Assembly (NCBI GenBank): GCA_003235325.1
Contig: QJWQ01000136.1
Coordinates: 1 to 57,468, forward strand
DNA length: 57,468 bases
Source: Gammaproteobacteria bacterium
GTDB taxonomy: Bacteria; Pseudomonadota; Gammaproteobacteria; Pseudomonadales; Porticoccaceae
Reading direction: 5' to 3'
Within the stretch, counting starts at the first letter, position 1, and each line of letters opens with the position of its first letter. Positions 19,538 through 28,688 of the stretch are shown here, one piece after another. The translations under genes were made by a program, and so were the position numbers. The notes beneath the pieces were generated by a model. That model saw nothing but the letters and a program-made list of their open reading frames with translations. It ran no database searches and was not told where the DNA came from.

Positions 19538-19699
19538 ACAGGCTGTTGAAAAAGAGTGTTTTTGCCGGCCTGATCCGGTAAATGGATGTGCCGGCAAAAT
19601 CAATGACTGGTAAGTAATTGATTTTGTGAGCAAACGAGAAATCGAATTTAATCGTCTGTCAGGTTTGAAAAAGTCAGGACGACTTTTTCAACACCCTGT
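19538..19699. mobile_element. MITE-like element with terminal inverted repeats
   Basis: The ends ACAGGCTGTTGAAAAAG (19538) and, complemented, ACAGGGTGTTGAAAAAG (19683-19699) match at 16 of 17 positions. CTA stands on both outer sides (19535-19537 and 19700-19702), a possible 3-bp target duplication. The 162-base interior holds nested hairpins (TTTTGCCGGC / GCCGGCAAAA; AAAATCAAT / ATTGATTTT; TTGAAAAAGTC / GACTTTTTCAA) and no gene. The family of the helper transposase is not identified. The rest of the 19418-19936 gap is AT-rich without a recognised feature. Confidence 0.75.
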
Positions 19700-19936
19700 C
19701 TAGAGAAGCGGAGACGAACTGTATATGACCTATCCCTGTTGGCAGCGAACCTGACTGATATCATGGTTAACCAACCCTGGAGCCACGATGGGACCGCCCT
19801 CCCCTGAATTCGCTGCGGGCAATCAGCTGTCCCGACATCAATATTGACCGAAATATTTGTTGTAAAAATTGATAGTCATGTTTTAGATAATAGTTATTAG
19901 CTAATTTTATACGTTTTTCTTCCGGGCAATTCATTG

Positions 19937-20218
19937 ATGGGGGCATCCGCTTCGAATATGTTCACCGCCAAGAAACGATTCATTGCCGGAGCAGTCTGTC
20001 CCCGGTGCGGCAAAATGGACAAGCTGGTGGTCTACAGGGAACAGGAGCGGGACTATCGTGAATGTGTCAGCTGTGGCTTCAGGGACGAAATGCGATTTCC
20101 CCCTCAGGTGCGGGAGCCGGAGACCCGGGTTAATCGGTTGCCGGAGGATAAAGACGTCGAAACCAGGCCGATTACGTTGCTGCCTGACAGCGACACAACC
20201 AAACGGGGTAAAAACTGA
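19937..20218 (+). CDS. YheV-like putative zinc-ribbon protein
   Basis: A 93-residue protein. KKRFIAGAVCPRCGKMD, then ECVSCGFRD, forms a four-cysteine zinc ribbon (two CxxC pairs). The block RFIAGA.CP plus the second pair is the signature of the small YheV/DUF2387 family, of unknown function. Start chosen at ATG 19937; a TTG directly before it or an ATG at 19958, closer to the E. coli start, are alternatives, and no strong ribosome-binding site decides. Convergent with the unrecognised gene at 20247. Confidence 0.8.
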   Translation: MGASASNMFTAKKRFIAGAVCPRCGKMDKLVVYREQERDYRECVSCGFRDEMRFPPQVREPETRVNRLPEDKDVETRPITLLPDSDTTKRGKN

Positions 20219-20246
20219 GGGGCGATCCCTCTGCGGGGTTATCGCC

Positions 20247-20900
20247 TCAGTGGACGGCTGCGGTCCGGTTCATCAGCAGGGAAATCGCCAGGCTGTCGGT
20301 AAGACAGGGCAGGCGATCCTTCCAGGGTTGCCAGGCCCGGGTGAACTGGACGGCGCTGGTCACAGGGGTGCTGGCCAGCAACAACTCCTGTTCAGCCAGA
20401 TGATCCACCATTAACTGGATGGCCTGGTCCAGTTGATTGGCGAAAGTTTCACCGATCAGGTGGTGCACTATCAGGTTTGAGCGGGTCATGTCCATGGGAA
20501 TCAGGGGCACTCGGCAATGGGCGATAAAGCGGTCGTTCACCTCCTCGACCAGCCTGTGGGCCAGATAGGATTCATCCATCAGGGCGTTCAGACCGACGTG
20601 ACCACTGAGCATTTCCGGAGGATGGGCAAAAAATTCCACGCAGGTATTGACGATGGGATCAGTGTAATCGGAAATCTGGACTTTTAAGGCGACCTTCTGG
20701 ATGGTCTCGAGAAATTCAGGGACGTGGTCAACATAGCTGCAGATGAAATCGACAAGGCTTTGAACGGATTCCCTTGCCGGCAAATAGATAGAGCGATGCA
20801 GGGACAGCATGCGCTGTTGCAACAAACCATGCAATTGCCGGGTATCACGTTCGTGGGCCCGGGCGCTGGCAATGGCCTGGCGAATCAATAATGTGTCCAT
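20247..20900 (-). CDS. Protein of unknown function, 217 residues
   Basis: I do not recognise this protein. It is soluble, predicted almost entirely helical, with no signal peptide, membrane segment or cysteine pair. Short conserved-looking stretches are PARESVQSLVDFICSYVDHV, SYLAHRLVEEVNDRF and DMTRSNLIVHHLIGE. Codon use resembles the neighbouring genes and the frame is free of stops for the whole length, which supports a real gene. It ends 28 bases from the stop of the convergent zinc-ribbon gene. A role cannot be inferred from the neighbours. Confidence 0.75.
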   Translation of the reverse strand: MDTLLIRQAIASARAHERDTRQLHGLLQQRMLSLHRSIYLPARESVQSLVDFICSYVDHVPEFLETIQKVALKVQISDYTDPIVNTCVEFFAHPPEMLSGHVGLNALMDESYLAHRLVEEVNDRFIAHCRVPLIPMDMTRSNLIVHHLIGETFANQLDQAIQLMVDHLAEQELLLASTPVTSAVQFTRAWQPWKDRLPCLTDSLAISLLMNRTAAVH

Positions 20901-21369
20901 AACTTCAAAACTAGTTGATCCTGGTCAAAACGCAAAGATCAGTTTCTTCTAAGCATTACTGGAATCGGCGTTACCTTTTACACTGCTATGGAAATGTTCC
21001 GGGCCCTGGTTGTTAGAAGAATCAATGCCCTATCCAATCCGGGTTTACCGGCCGGTGTTAATAATCCGGCAATTAAACAGGCCGTTGAAACCTGTATAGT
21101 TGTTGGACGCTAAGCTCCTGCGGAACCCGGATTTAAGTGACCTCACACGAGTCCGCCGGGTTAACAAAAGGACGGCTTTCGGCTATTGTCGGGCTACAGG
21201 TCTGATTGCCGGGGTAAAGCGGCAAACTTGTTGACAGAAGCCCGGTGGATGTAACGCTATTTAACCTGTTCTGATATACTGCGCGGCCATGTCAAGGTGC
21301 TCTGGGATATTCAACCTGCGCATCACCTCCTGGACAAAAATCTCGAATTTCAAACGGAGAAAAAGGGCG
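20901..21369. other. 469-base gap before the cytochrome oxidase genes
   Basis: No gene is seen. The gap must hold the promoter of the minus-strand gene at 20247-20900 and that of the cox cluster. A TTGACA at 21231-21236 and an extended -10 at 21272-21280 are the best promoter-like elements. A short hairpin (ACAGG ... CCTGT, 21077-21095) resembles one end of the MITE-like element but is too short to call. Confidence 0.6.
21272..21280 (+). promoter_or_regulatory. Extended -10 promoter candidate for the cox cluster
   Basis: TGATATACT is a good extended -10 (TGN-TATACT) about 90 bases before the coxB start; no good -35 stands at 17 bases. The leader would be about 80 bases long. Confidence 0.4.
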
Positions 21370-22521
21370 ATGTTATCAAAGGCAAAGCTGCTTTTTGCGC
21401 GCATGCTTGTCCCCTTGCTGCTGTTGTCAGTGGCTGGACCGGTTATGGCCGAAAAGACCCGGCACTGGGGCGATTTAAACATGACCCGCGGTGTCACCGA
21501 TGTCAGCCGTCAGATCTACGATCTGCACATGATCATTTTCTGGATTTGTGTGGTCATCGGCGTCCTGGTGTTTGGCGTGATGATTTTCAGTATGTTTGTG
21601 CATCGGAAGTCCCTTGGCTACAAGGCGGCAAATTTTCATGAGAGCACCACTGTGGAAATCGCCTGGACCGTGGTGCCGGCGCTGATTCTGATTGTCATGG
21701 CGGTTCCCGCCACCAGCGCCCTGCTCAATCTTTACGATACCACCGAAGCGGAAATGGATGTCCTGATTACCGGCTACCAGTGGAAGTGGCAGTATGAATA
21801 TCTGGGGGAAGATGTCAGTTTCATCAGTGAACTGTCGACTCCGGAATCGGAAATCTACAATACTGCCGACAAAAATGAGCACTATCTGCAGCAGGTATCG
21901 CAGCCGCTGGTTATCCCTGTCGACACCAAGGTCCGGTTCCTGGTGACGGCCAAGGATGTCATTCATTCATGGTGGATGACCGAGTTTGGTGTCAAGCGAG
22001 ACGCGATTCCCGGCTTCGTCAATGAAACCTGGGCCAGGGTTGAAAAGACCGGTACCTACCGCGGCGAATGTACCGAACTCTGCGGCAAGGGCCACGCCTT
22101 CATGCCTATCGTGGTAGAGGTGGTGGAGAAGGACGAATTCGCCACCTGGTTGTCCGAGAAAAAAGCCGAAGTCGCTGCCATTCGTGAACTGACCTCGAAA
22201 GAATTCAGCCTCGAGGAGCTGATGACCACCGGCGAAGCAGCCTATAATCGTACCTGTGCGGCCTGTCACATGGCCAACGGCGAGGGTATTCCCGGCGTCT
22301 TCCCGGCCGTCAAGGGCAGCGCCATTGCCACGGGCCCGGTTACCGACCACCTCAGCATTGTCATCAACGGCAAGACCGGCACCGCCATGCAGGCCTTTGG
22401 CGCCCAGCTATCCGAGGTGGACCTGGCGGCCATCATTACCTATGAACGCAACGCCTGGGGTAACAGTACCGGTGATGTGGTTCAGCCCATCGAAATTCTC
22501 AACTTCAAACAAGGCCAATAA
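21370..22521 (+). CDS. coxB: Cytochrome c oxidase subunit II fused to cytochrome c (caa3 type)
   Basis: 383 residues from ATG 21370 (GGAG upstream). Signal peptide to about residue 27 (VMA), two membrane helices (about 53-75 and 96-118), then the cupredoxin domain with the CuA ligands His199, Cys234, Glu236 (backbone), Cys238, His242 and Met245. A fused class I cytochrome c domain follows at about 280-365 with CAACH (296-300) and a likely axial Met340. It accepts electrons from cytochrome c and passes them to subunit I. First gene of the oxidase cluster; coxA follows after 14 bases. Confidence 0.97.
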   Translation: MLSKAKLLFARMLVPLLLLSVAGPVMAEKTRHWGDLNMTRGVTDVSRQIYDLHMIIFWICVVIGVLVFGVMIFSMFVHRKSLGYKAANFHESTTVEIAWTVVPALILIVMAVPATSALLNLYDTTEAEMDVLITGYQWKWQYEYLGEDVSFISELSTPESEIYNTADKNEHYLQQVSQPLVIPVDTKVRFLVTAKDVIHSWWMTEFGVKRDAIPGFVNETWARVEKTGTYRGECTELCGKGHAFMPIVVEVVEKDEFATWLSEKKAEVAAIRELTSKEFSLEELMTTGEAAYNRTCAACHMANGEGIPGVFPAVKGSAIATGPVTDHLSIVINGKTGTAMQAFGAQLSEVDLAAIITYERNAWGNSTGDVVQPIEILNFKQGQ

Positions 22522-22535
22522 GGGAGGATTCAGTT

Positions 22536-24089
22536 ATGGCACACGGTCCCGCAAAAGGTATTGGTCGCTGGATTTTTACCACCAACCACAAGGATATCGG
22601 CACACTTTACCTTTGGTTCAGCTTTGCCATGTTTCTGCTGGGCGGATTTTTCGCGATGGTCATACGAGCCGAGTTGTTCGAACCTGGCATGCAGATCGTC
22701 CGTCCCGAGTTCTTCAACCAGATGACCACCATGCACGGCCTGGTGATGGTCTTCGGCGCCATCATGCCGGCCTTCGTCGGCCTGGCCAACTGGATGATCC
22801 CGATGATGATCGGGGCGCCGGACATGGCCCTGCCGCGGATGAACAACCTGAGTTTCTGGATTCTGCCGTTCGCCTTCGCCATCCTGGCATCCACCCTGTT
22901 CATGGAAGGCGGAGCACCCAATTTCGGTTGGACTTTCTACGCGCCACTGTCCACCACCTATGCCCCACCCTCGGTGAACTACTTTATCTTCGGCGTGCAT
23001 ATCATGGGTGCCTCGTCGATCATGGGATCGATCAATATTATTGCCACCGTGCTCAACCTGCGGGCGCCGGGCATGACCCTGATGAAAATGCCCCTGTTCG
23101 TCTGGACCTGGCTGATCACCGCCTTCCTGCTGGTGGCAGTGATGCCGGTTCTGGCGGGCGCGGTGACCATGATGCTGATGGATGTCAATTTTGGCACCAG
23201 CTTCTTTAACGCTGCCGGCGGCGGTGACCCGGTGCTGTTCCAGCATGTGTTCTGGTTCTTTGGTCACCCGGAGGTATACATCATCATCCTTCCGGCCTTC
23301 GGGGTCATTTCGGCGATTATCCCCGCATTCAGCCGCAAGCCCCTGTTTGGCTACTCCTCCATGGTCTATGCGACGGCGGCCATTGCCTTCCTCTCCTTTA
23401 TCGTCTGGGCGCACCACATGTTCACGGTGGGCATGCCCCTGACCGGTGAGCTGTATTTCATGTACGCCACCATGCTGATCGCTGTGCCCACCGGGGTGAA
23501 GGTCTTCAACTGGATATCGACCATGTTCCGCGGCGCCATGACTTTCGAGACGCCGATGCTGTTTGCCATCGCCTTTGTCATCCTGTTCACCATGGGCGGA
23601 TTTACCGGGCTGATGCTGTCCATTGCGCCCTCGGACATCCAGTACCACGACACCTATTTTGTCGTCGCTCACTTCCACTATGTGATGGTGGCCGGTGCCG
23701 TGTTCTCGGGCACCGCCGCGGTCTACTACTGGCTGCCCAAGTGGTGCGGCAAGATGTACGACGAGACCATGGGCAAACTGCAGTTCTGGATAGCCTTTAT
23801 CGGTTTTAACATCACCTTCTTTCCCCAGCATTTCCTGGGCCTGGCCGGCATGCCCCGCCGCTACGCCGACTATGCGCTGCAGTTTGCGGACTGGAACATG
23901 GTGTCCAGCATCGGCGCCTTTATCTATGGCGCGGCGCAGCTACTGTTCCTGTTCAACGTCATTCGGACTATTGTTGCCGGCAAGCCGGTAACTGAACCGA
24001 AGACCTGGGAAGGTGCCGAGGGCCTGGAGTGGACGTTGCCGACGCCGGCGCCCTATCACACCTTCTCAACACCTCCGGAAGTGAAGTAA
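22536..24089 (+). CDS. coxA: Cytochrome c oxidase subunit I (type A1 heme-copper oxidase)
   Basis: Catalytic subunit, 517 residues, about twelve membrane helices. Heme a ligands His67 and His381; heme a3 ligand His379; CuB ligands His244, His293 and His294. GHPEVY (243-248) shows the Glu246 of the D-channel end and Tyr248, which cross-links to His244, so this is an A1-type proton pump. Reduces oxygen to water. Starts with AGGGAGG upstream, directly after coxB. Confidence 0.98.
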   Translation: MAHGPAKGIGRWIFTTNHKDIGTLYLWFSFAMFLLGGFFAMVIRAELFEPGMQIVRPEFFNQMTTMHGLVMVFGAIMPAFVGLANWMIPMMIGAPDMALPRMNNLSFWILPFAFAILASTLFMEGGAPNFGWTFYAPLSTTYAPPSVNYFIFGVHIMGASSIMGSINIIATVLNLRAPGMTLMKMPLFVWTWLITAFLLVAVMPVLAGAVTMMLMDVNFGTSFFNAAGGGDPVLFQHVFWFFGHPEVYIIILPAFGVISAIIPAFSRKPLFGYSSMVYATAAIAFLSFIVWAHHMFTVGMPLTGELYFMYATMLIAVPTGVKVFNWISTMFRGAMTFETPMLFAIAFVILFTMGGFTGLMLSIAPSDIQYHDTYFVVAHFHYVMVAGAVFSGTAAVYYWLPKWCGKMYDETMGKLQFWIAFIGFNITFFPQHFLGLAGMPRRYADYALQFADWNMVSSIGAFIYGAAQLLFLFNVIRTIVAGKPVTEPKTWEGAEGLEWTLPTPAPYHTFSTPPEVK

Positions 24090-24108
24090 TCAGAAGGGAT
24101 TGCGCTGG

Positions 24109-24660
24109 ATGGGCAACAGTCCGGTAGCCAGACTGACAGCAAAGCTGCTCCTGTGGGCGGTGGCGATGTTTGCTTTTGCAGTGTTCCTGATGCCCCCCCT
24201 GTACGATGCCTTTTGCGAGCTAACCGGGCTCGGCGGCAAGACCGGCGGACCCTACCGGGCCACCGAGGCGGGTATCGATGAGTCTCGCACGGTGAAGGTC
24301 CAGTTTATCGCCACCAACAACGGCGAAATGCCCTGGGACTTCGAGCCCCTGGCCTACGAGGTAAGGGTTCACCCGGGGCAACCCCAGGCGGCCAGATTTT
24401 TTGCACGGAATCCGACGGACAGGAACATGGTGGCTCAGGCCATACCCAGTATTACGCCGTTTCAGGCGGCGCAGTACTTTCACAAAACAGAATGTTTTTG
24501 CTTTAACCGCCAGCAACTGGCCGCCGGGGCGGACGCGGAGTTACCCCTGGTATTTATCGTCGATCGGGACCTGCCCCGTAGCGTCAATACCATCACGTTG
24601 TCCTATACGCTGTTTGATGTAACAGAGTCCACCACCGAACCGGTGGCAAAATTGAATTGA
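24109..24660 (+). CDS. ctaG: Cytochrome c oxidase assembly protein CtaG (Cox11, CuB insertion)
   Basis: Delivers copper to the CuB site of subunit I. 183 residues from ATG 24109, supported by AGAAGGG ten bases upstream; a TTG at 24100 would add three residues. One N-terminal membrane helix (about 12-31), then the periplasmic immunoglobulin-like domain with the copper-binding CFCF motif and a conserved PLVF strand. Lies between coxA and coxC, as in pseudomonads. Confidence 0.95.
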   Translation: MGNSPVARLTAKLLLWAVAMFAFAVFLMPPLYDAFCELTGLGGKTGGPYRATEAGIDESRTVKVQFIATNNGEMPWDFEPLAYEVRVHPGQPQAARFFARNPTDRNMVAQAIPSITPFQAAQYFHKTECFCFNRQQLAAGADAELPLVFIVDRDLPRSVNTITLSYTLFDVTESTTEPVAKLN

Positions 24661-24701
24661 TAACGAGTTTGGCGCCCGAGGGCGTGAAGACGGAGAAAAA
24701 A

Positions 24702-25592
24702 ATGGCAACAGAAAGCAGTTATTACGTACCCGATCAGAGCCGTCTGCCTATTTTCGCCGCCCTGGGATTCGGTTCCATGGCCGTGGGGGCAGGCAGCTGG
24801 GTTCAGGGTGGCAGTCCAATGATTTTCCTGGCGGGTGCCCTGTTGATGGCTCTGGTGCTCTACACCTGGTTCAGTACCGTGATCGGCGAAAACATGGCCG
24901 GCATGAACAATGCCCAGGTAAAACGTTCCTATGTCTGGGGCATGAGCTGGTTCATCTTCTCCGAAGTCATGTTCTTCGCCTGTTTCTTTGGCGCCCTGTT
25001 CTATGTCCGCACCCTGGCCCTGCCCTGGCTCGGCGGTGAGGGCAAGGGGGTTCCAACCAATGATGTGCTCTGGCACGGCTTCGAGGCCACCTGGCCGCTG
25101 TTTCAGACACCGGATCAGGTAGCTCATGGTGAATCGGCGCAGTTTATCGGGCCAGAGGCCATTATCGATCCCTGGCATGTGCCGCTGCTGAACACTATTA
25201 TTCTGCTTTCCTCCAGCGTTACCGTGCACTTCGCCCATACCGCCATCAAGAACAATAACCGCTCCGGCTTTACCCGGTGGCTGGGTCTGACCTGGGTCCT
25301 GGGCATAGTCTTCGTGGCTTTTCAGATCGCCGAATACCACGAAGCCTATTCGGAATTGGGATTGACTCTGGCCTCCGGCATTTTTGGCACCACGTTCTTT
25401 ATGCTGACCGGGTTCCACGGTGCCCATGTCACACTGGGTACCATCATGCTGTTTATTCAGTGGCTGCGCGGCTTGAAGGGGCACTTCAAACCGGACGACA
25501 ACTTCGGCTTTGAGGCCTCGTCATGGTACTGGCACTTTGTCGATGTGGTCTGGGTGGGCCTTTTTATCTTTGTCTACGTGCTGGGTTCCTGA
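24702..25592 (+). CDS. coxC: Cytochrome c oxidase subunit III
   Basis: Seven-helix core subunit that stabilises proton uptake by subunit I; 296 residues. The start is ATG 24702 with GGAG upstream, not the TTG at 24657 that overlaps ctaG. Typical segments: FIFSEVMFFACFFGALF in the region of helix III with its conserved Glu, FQIAEYHEA, and GFHGAHVTLGT near the C-terminus followed by WYWHFVDVVWV. The cluster's main transcript probably ends at the hairpin at 25640. Confidence 0.97.
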   Translation: MATESSYYVPDQSRLPIFAALGFGSMAVGAGSWVQGGSPMIFLAGALLMALVLYTWFSTVIGENMAGMNNAQVKRSYVWGMSWFIFSEVMFFACFFGALFYVRTLALPWLGGEGKGVPTNDVLWHGFEATWPLFQTPDQVAHGESAQFIGPEAIIDPWHVPLLNTIILLSSSVTVHFAHTAIKNNNRSGFTRWLGLTWVLGIVFVAFQIAEYHEAYSELGLTLASGIFGTTFFMLTGFHGAHVTLGTIMLFIQWLRGLKGHFKPDDNFGFEASSWYWHFVDVVWVGLFIFVYVLGS

Positions 25593-25639
25593 CCACTACC
25601 CCCACTGGCGGGGTGTCCTGACCCGGATCGTCCCGAAGC

Positions 25640-25670
25640 AATGGCCAAATGCGATTTTGGCCATTTTCTT
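25640..25670 (+). terminator. Terminator after coxC
   Basis: AATGGCCAAA (25640-25649) pairs fully with TTTGGCCATT (25656-25665) around a six-base loop, followed by TTCTT. It lies between the convergent coxC and DUF2909 genes. Confidence 0.75.
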
Positions 25671-25701
25671 GTCTACAGAATCAGGGGCTGTTCGCGGCAG
25701 A

Positions 25702-25968
25702 TTATTGATGAGGCTGGTAGGTCGGTGGTTGGGCGGCATTTTCCGGGTGCAGTTGTCGGTCCCAGGGTGCGGTGCTTTTGAGCTTGCCGCTGACAAATCC
25801 ATAGGTGATGGTCAACACCAGCGCCACGGCCAGGGTGACCCGAACGCCCAGGGCATAGAGGGTTCGCTTGCGGGAATTGCCTACATCTTTCATCAGGAAA
25901 TAGAGTCCACTGCTGAGACTGATCAGAACGGCAATAAACAGTAAGACGATGATGATTTTGAGCCCCAT
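25702..25968 (-). CDS. DUF2909-type twin-transmembrane protein
   Basis: An 88-residue inner-membrane protein with two hydrophobic helices (about residues 2-22 and 41-60) and a short polar tail. ATG at 25966-25968 (MGLKIIIVLLF) is preferred to a longer reading. A gene of this kind commonly sits on the opposite strand between coxC and surf1 in pseudomonads, so its conservation suggests a link to oxidase assembly, but no function is known to me. Divergent from surf1, 40 bases apart. Confidence 0.8.
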   Translation of the reverse strand: MGLKIIIVLLFIAVLISLSSGLYFLMKDVGNSRKRTLYALGVRVTLAVALVLTITYGFVSGKLKSTAPWDRQLHPENAAQPPTYQPHQ

Positions 25969-26008
25969 GGCCAATTCCTTGTGCAAAGAGGCTGTGATTT
26001 AACCACGA

Positions 26009-26773
26009 ATGACCCGCTCACCGCAGCCGCCGCGCTCGAACTCGGTCAAAACCGCCTTTCGCTGGCAACCAAATGCCGGGCTTGTGGTTTTTGTACTGAT
26101 TTTTCTGCCAATCACCGTTTCCCTGGGGTTCTGGCAGCTGGCTCGCGCCGACGAAAAAAGGGCACTGCTGGCTGCCTACGATGCACGGCAAGCGGCTGAG
26201 CCGATATCAATGGATGCTGTACCTGAGAGTGCGGATAACCAGTACCGCCGCATTAAGGAGACCGGAAGTTTTGACAACCAGCAAACCCTGATGCTGGACA
26301 ACCGCATTCGTCGCGGCCAACCGGGTTACGAGGTGATCAGTCTCTTTAAGCCAATCAACGGTGACCAGTGGCTGCCGGTAAATCGGGGCTGGTTGGCCGG
26401 TGGACTGGACCGATCCCGGTTGCCTGAGGTTCCAGCTATCGAGGGACAGGTCACGGTTTTTGGCAAGCTCTATCGCAGTCCCGGCGCAGCTTTTACCCTG
26501 GGCTCTGAGAACTGGGCCGGGAATTGGCCCCTTGTCGTGCAGAATCTGATGACCGATGAGCTGGCCGCAGCCACGGGGCTGGCTATTTATCCGTGGCAAT
26601 TGCGCCTCGACCAGGCTTCTCCCGGTGCCCTGATGACCGGCTGGCCAGTGGTCAGTACTCAGCCGGGCAAACATATCGGCTACGCGGTGCAATGGTTCGC
26701 CCTGGCTCTGGCGCTGCTGATTCTTGCCTTGTTTGCCAATTCGAACCTGGGCAGTATTCTCAGTCGCAAGTAG
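26009..26773 (+). CDS. SURF1-family oxidase assembly protein
   Basis: Assists heme a insertion into subunit I. 254 residues with the family's two flanking membrane helices (about 24-43 and 227-246) and a periplasmic domain between. Conserved stretches: SLGFWQLARADEK at the first helix, LMLDNRIRRGQPGYEVISLF, LPVNRGWLAGG, and HIGYAVQWFALA at the last helix. It starts a second block of oxidase accessory genes: surf1, Sco-like protein, ctaA, ctaB, sco. Confidence 0.93.
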   Translation: MTRSPQPPRSNSVKTAFRWQPNAGLVVFVLIFLPITVSLGFWQLARADEKRALLAAYDARQAAEPISMDAVPESADNQYRRIKETGSFDNQQTLMLDNRIRRGQPGYEVISLFKPINGDQWLPVNRGWLAGGLDRSRLPEVPAIEGQVTVFGKLYRSPGAAFTLGSENWAGNWPLVVQNLMTDELAAATGLAIYPWQLRLDQASPGALMTGWPVVSTQPGKHIGYAVQWFALALALLILALFANSNLGSILSRK

Positions 26774-26848
26774 CCATGCTGGCCGACGACACCCACTACC
26801 CGTAGCCCTGAGTTCCTGCGGCAACCAGGGCAATGATGGAGAAACAGA

Positions 26849-27508
26849 TTGAACCAACAAGCGAAAAGTAGTGGTCCACCCTGGCAGGTGATCCTGATGG
26901 TGGCGATCGTACTCGGAGTTATTGTCAGTGGCTTTCTGGTCTTTCCCAAAACCCGGGAAGCCCGGAACCAGCTATTGGCCAGCTTGGGCACTACCAATCA
27001 GGGTGTGCTCTTGTCACCAGTCGTGCCGATCGACAGCCTTAACCTGCGCAGCAGTGATGGCGCGACCTGGCGGCTGGGTCAGCAACCCAGAAAATGGCGA
27101 CTGTTGATTCCCGGTGGCAGGCACTGTGGCACCAATTGCAAAAACATTCTCTATACGACGCGGCAGATGCACGTTCGATTGGGCAAGAACAGCCATCGGC
27201 TGCAACGAGTTTACCTTAGTCTCGACGGCGAACCCGACCAGCAGACTGCCGAGTTTTTCAAAACCGAACATCCCTACCTGAAGGTGCTCAAGGGGGATGC
27301 CGGGGAATTCACCACCTGGGTTGCCGGCACCAATGCGCCATGGCAAGCCGGGATGGCCACGCCTTGGGACACGGACGATGAACAGGGTACAATGCGCGCC
27401 CTGGTCGTTGACCAGAAAGGCAATGCCATGCTGTTTTACCAGGGCAAACACAGCGGCAACCAGATGCTGGATGATTTCAATCACCTGTTCAAGTATTCAG
27501 CGGAATAG
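26849..27508 (+). CDS. Membrane-anchored Sco/thioredoxin-like protein with CxxxC
   Basis: 219 residues, one N-terminal membrane anchor (about 13-32) and a periplasmic domain. RKWRLLIPGGRHCGTNC (Cys93, Cys97) followed by VYLSLDGEPD lines up with the Sco1 segment W-(T)[13 protein letters not shown] ... LISLDPERD, so I infer a divergent Sco/thioredoxin fold with a CxxxC pair. The His that completes the Sco copper site (DHSANLV in sco here) is replaced by an Arg-containing MRALVV. Start is TTG 26849 with GGAG eight bases upstream; the ATGs just before it are out of frame. It occupies the place of a conserved uncharacterised gene between surf1 and ctaA in pseudomonads. Confidence 0.75.
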   Translation: MNQQAKSSGPPWQVILMVAIVLGVIVSGFLVFPKTREARNQLLASLGTTNQGVLLSPVVPIDSLNLRSSDGATWRLGQQPRKWRLLIPGGRHCGTNCKNILYTTRQMHVRLGKNSHRLQRVYLSLDGEPDQQTAEFFKTEHPYLKVLKGDAGEFTTWVAGTNAPWQAGMATPWDTDDEQGTMRALVVDQKGNAMLFYQGKHSGNQMLDDFNHLFKYSAE

Positions 27509-27605
27509 ACATTCATCGAAATAAATAAAGCACGGCATGAATACACCCTCGATTACGGCGACGATCGGCATCAATTTGACAACGGTACTCGAGTAACACA
27601 CGGCA

Positions 27606-28688
27606 ATGGCTCTTTTTAACGAACCTCAATTGCGCAGACCCGGTTTCAGGCTGGCGCTGGTGGCAGTTGGCCTGGCGGTGGTCGTGGTGATGCTGGGAGC
27701 TTTCACCCGCCTGATGGATGCCGGCCTCGGTTGCCCGGACTGGCCCGGTTGTTACGGCCATCTGCTCTGGCCGAATGAAAGTCATGAAATTGCCCGGGCC
27801 CAACAGCTCTACCCGGATTCCCCGGTAGAGGGCAGCAAGACCTGGCCGGAAATGGTACACCGCTATTTTGCCGGCAGCCTGGGGTTACTGATCCTGGTCC
27901 TGGCAATTCAGGCACTGCGCCATCGAAGAGCCGGGGATCAGCCTCTGGCCCTGCCCCTGCTGTTGTTGTTTCTGGTGGTCTGGCAGGCCCTCTTCGGCAT
28001 GTGGACCGTGACCCTCAAGCTCTGGCCCCAGGTGGTGACCATGCACCTGCTGGGAGGCATGAGCATCTTGTCGCTGCTTTGGTTGCTGGCTCTCAGGCTG
28101 GATAATCGCCACTGGACGGTGCAGGCAGGGCTGGCGCCCCGGCTTGAAACAATGAAACCCCTGGTGATTGCGGCCATTGCCCTGGTGGTGATGCAGATTT
28201 GCCTCGGTGGCTGGACCACCTCCAATTATGCCGCTTTTGCCTGCCCTGACTTTCCCACCTGCCGGGATCGCTGGCTGCCACCTATGGACCTGGCCCACGG
28301 CTTCAATATTTTCCAGACCATTGGCCCCAACTACCTGGGTGGCCTGATGGAGAGTGAGGGCCGGGTGGCGATTCACTTTGTCCACCGCCTGGGGGCGCTG
28401 GTGACTGCAGCTGGCCTGATCTATCTCTGCAGTCGCCTGCTGGCCCTGTCGTACGGACCCGCCCGGCGGATGGCGCTGGTCATTGCCTGTGCCCTGCTGT
28501 TGCAAATCAGCCTGGGTATCAGCAATGTGCTGTTACAATTTCCCCTGGCCATTGCCGTTGCCCACAACCTTGGCGGCGCCCTGCTGCTGCTGGTGCTGGT
28601 GACTCTCGGCGCAAGGGTATGGATGGTTCGACCAAAAACTGTTTGCACTGAATGCACCGGTGCGGAGATGACTATCTATGGAACTTGA
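27606..28688 (+). CDS. ctaA: Heme A synthase (CtaA/Cox15)
   Basis: Oxidises the C8 methyl of heme O to make heme A; 360 residues, eight membrane helices in two four-helix halves. Typical segments: [21 protein letters not shown] at helix I and the extracytoplasmic loop, [16 protein letters not shown], and in the second half [25 protein letters not shown] and AHNLGGAL; the paired His positions are heme ligands. The 3' end overlaps ctaB by 11 bases. Substrate supplied by CtaB next door. Confidence 0.96.
   Translation: MALFNEPQLRRPGFRLALVAVGLAVVVVMLGAFTRLMDAGLGCPDWPGCYGHLLWPNESHEIARAQQLYPDSPVEGSKTWPEMVHRYFAGSLGLLILVLAIQALRHRRAGDQPLALPLLLLFLVVWQALFGMWTVTLKLWPQVVTMHLLGGMSILSLLWLLALRLDNRHWTVQAGLAPRLETMKPLVIAAIALVVMQICLGGWTTSNYAAFACPDFPTCRDRWLPPMDLAHGFNIFQTIGPNYLGGLMESEGRVAIHFVHRLGALVTAAGLIYLCSRLLALSYGPARRMALVIACALLLQISLGISNVLLQFPLAIAVAHNLGGALLLLVLVTLGARVWMVRPKTVCTECTGAEMTIYGT

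Noticed and set aside
21077-21095. ACAGGCCGTTGAAA, similar to the end of the MITE-like element
   Set aside because: Only one short end with its own small hairpin is present; no second terminal repeat at a fitting distance.
22530-23831. A 433-codon antisense frame opposite coxA
   Set aside because: Composition is low-complexity (His, Gly, Asp) as expected from the reverse of a membrane-protein gene; coxA is certain.
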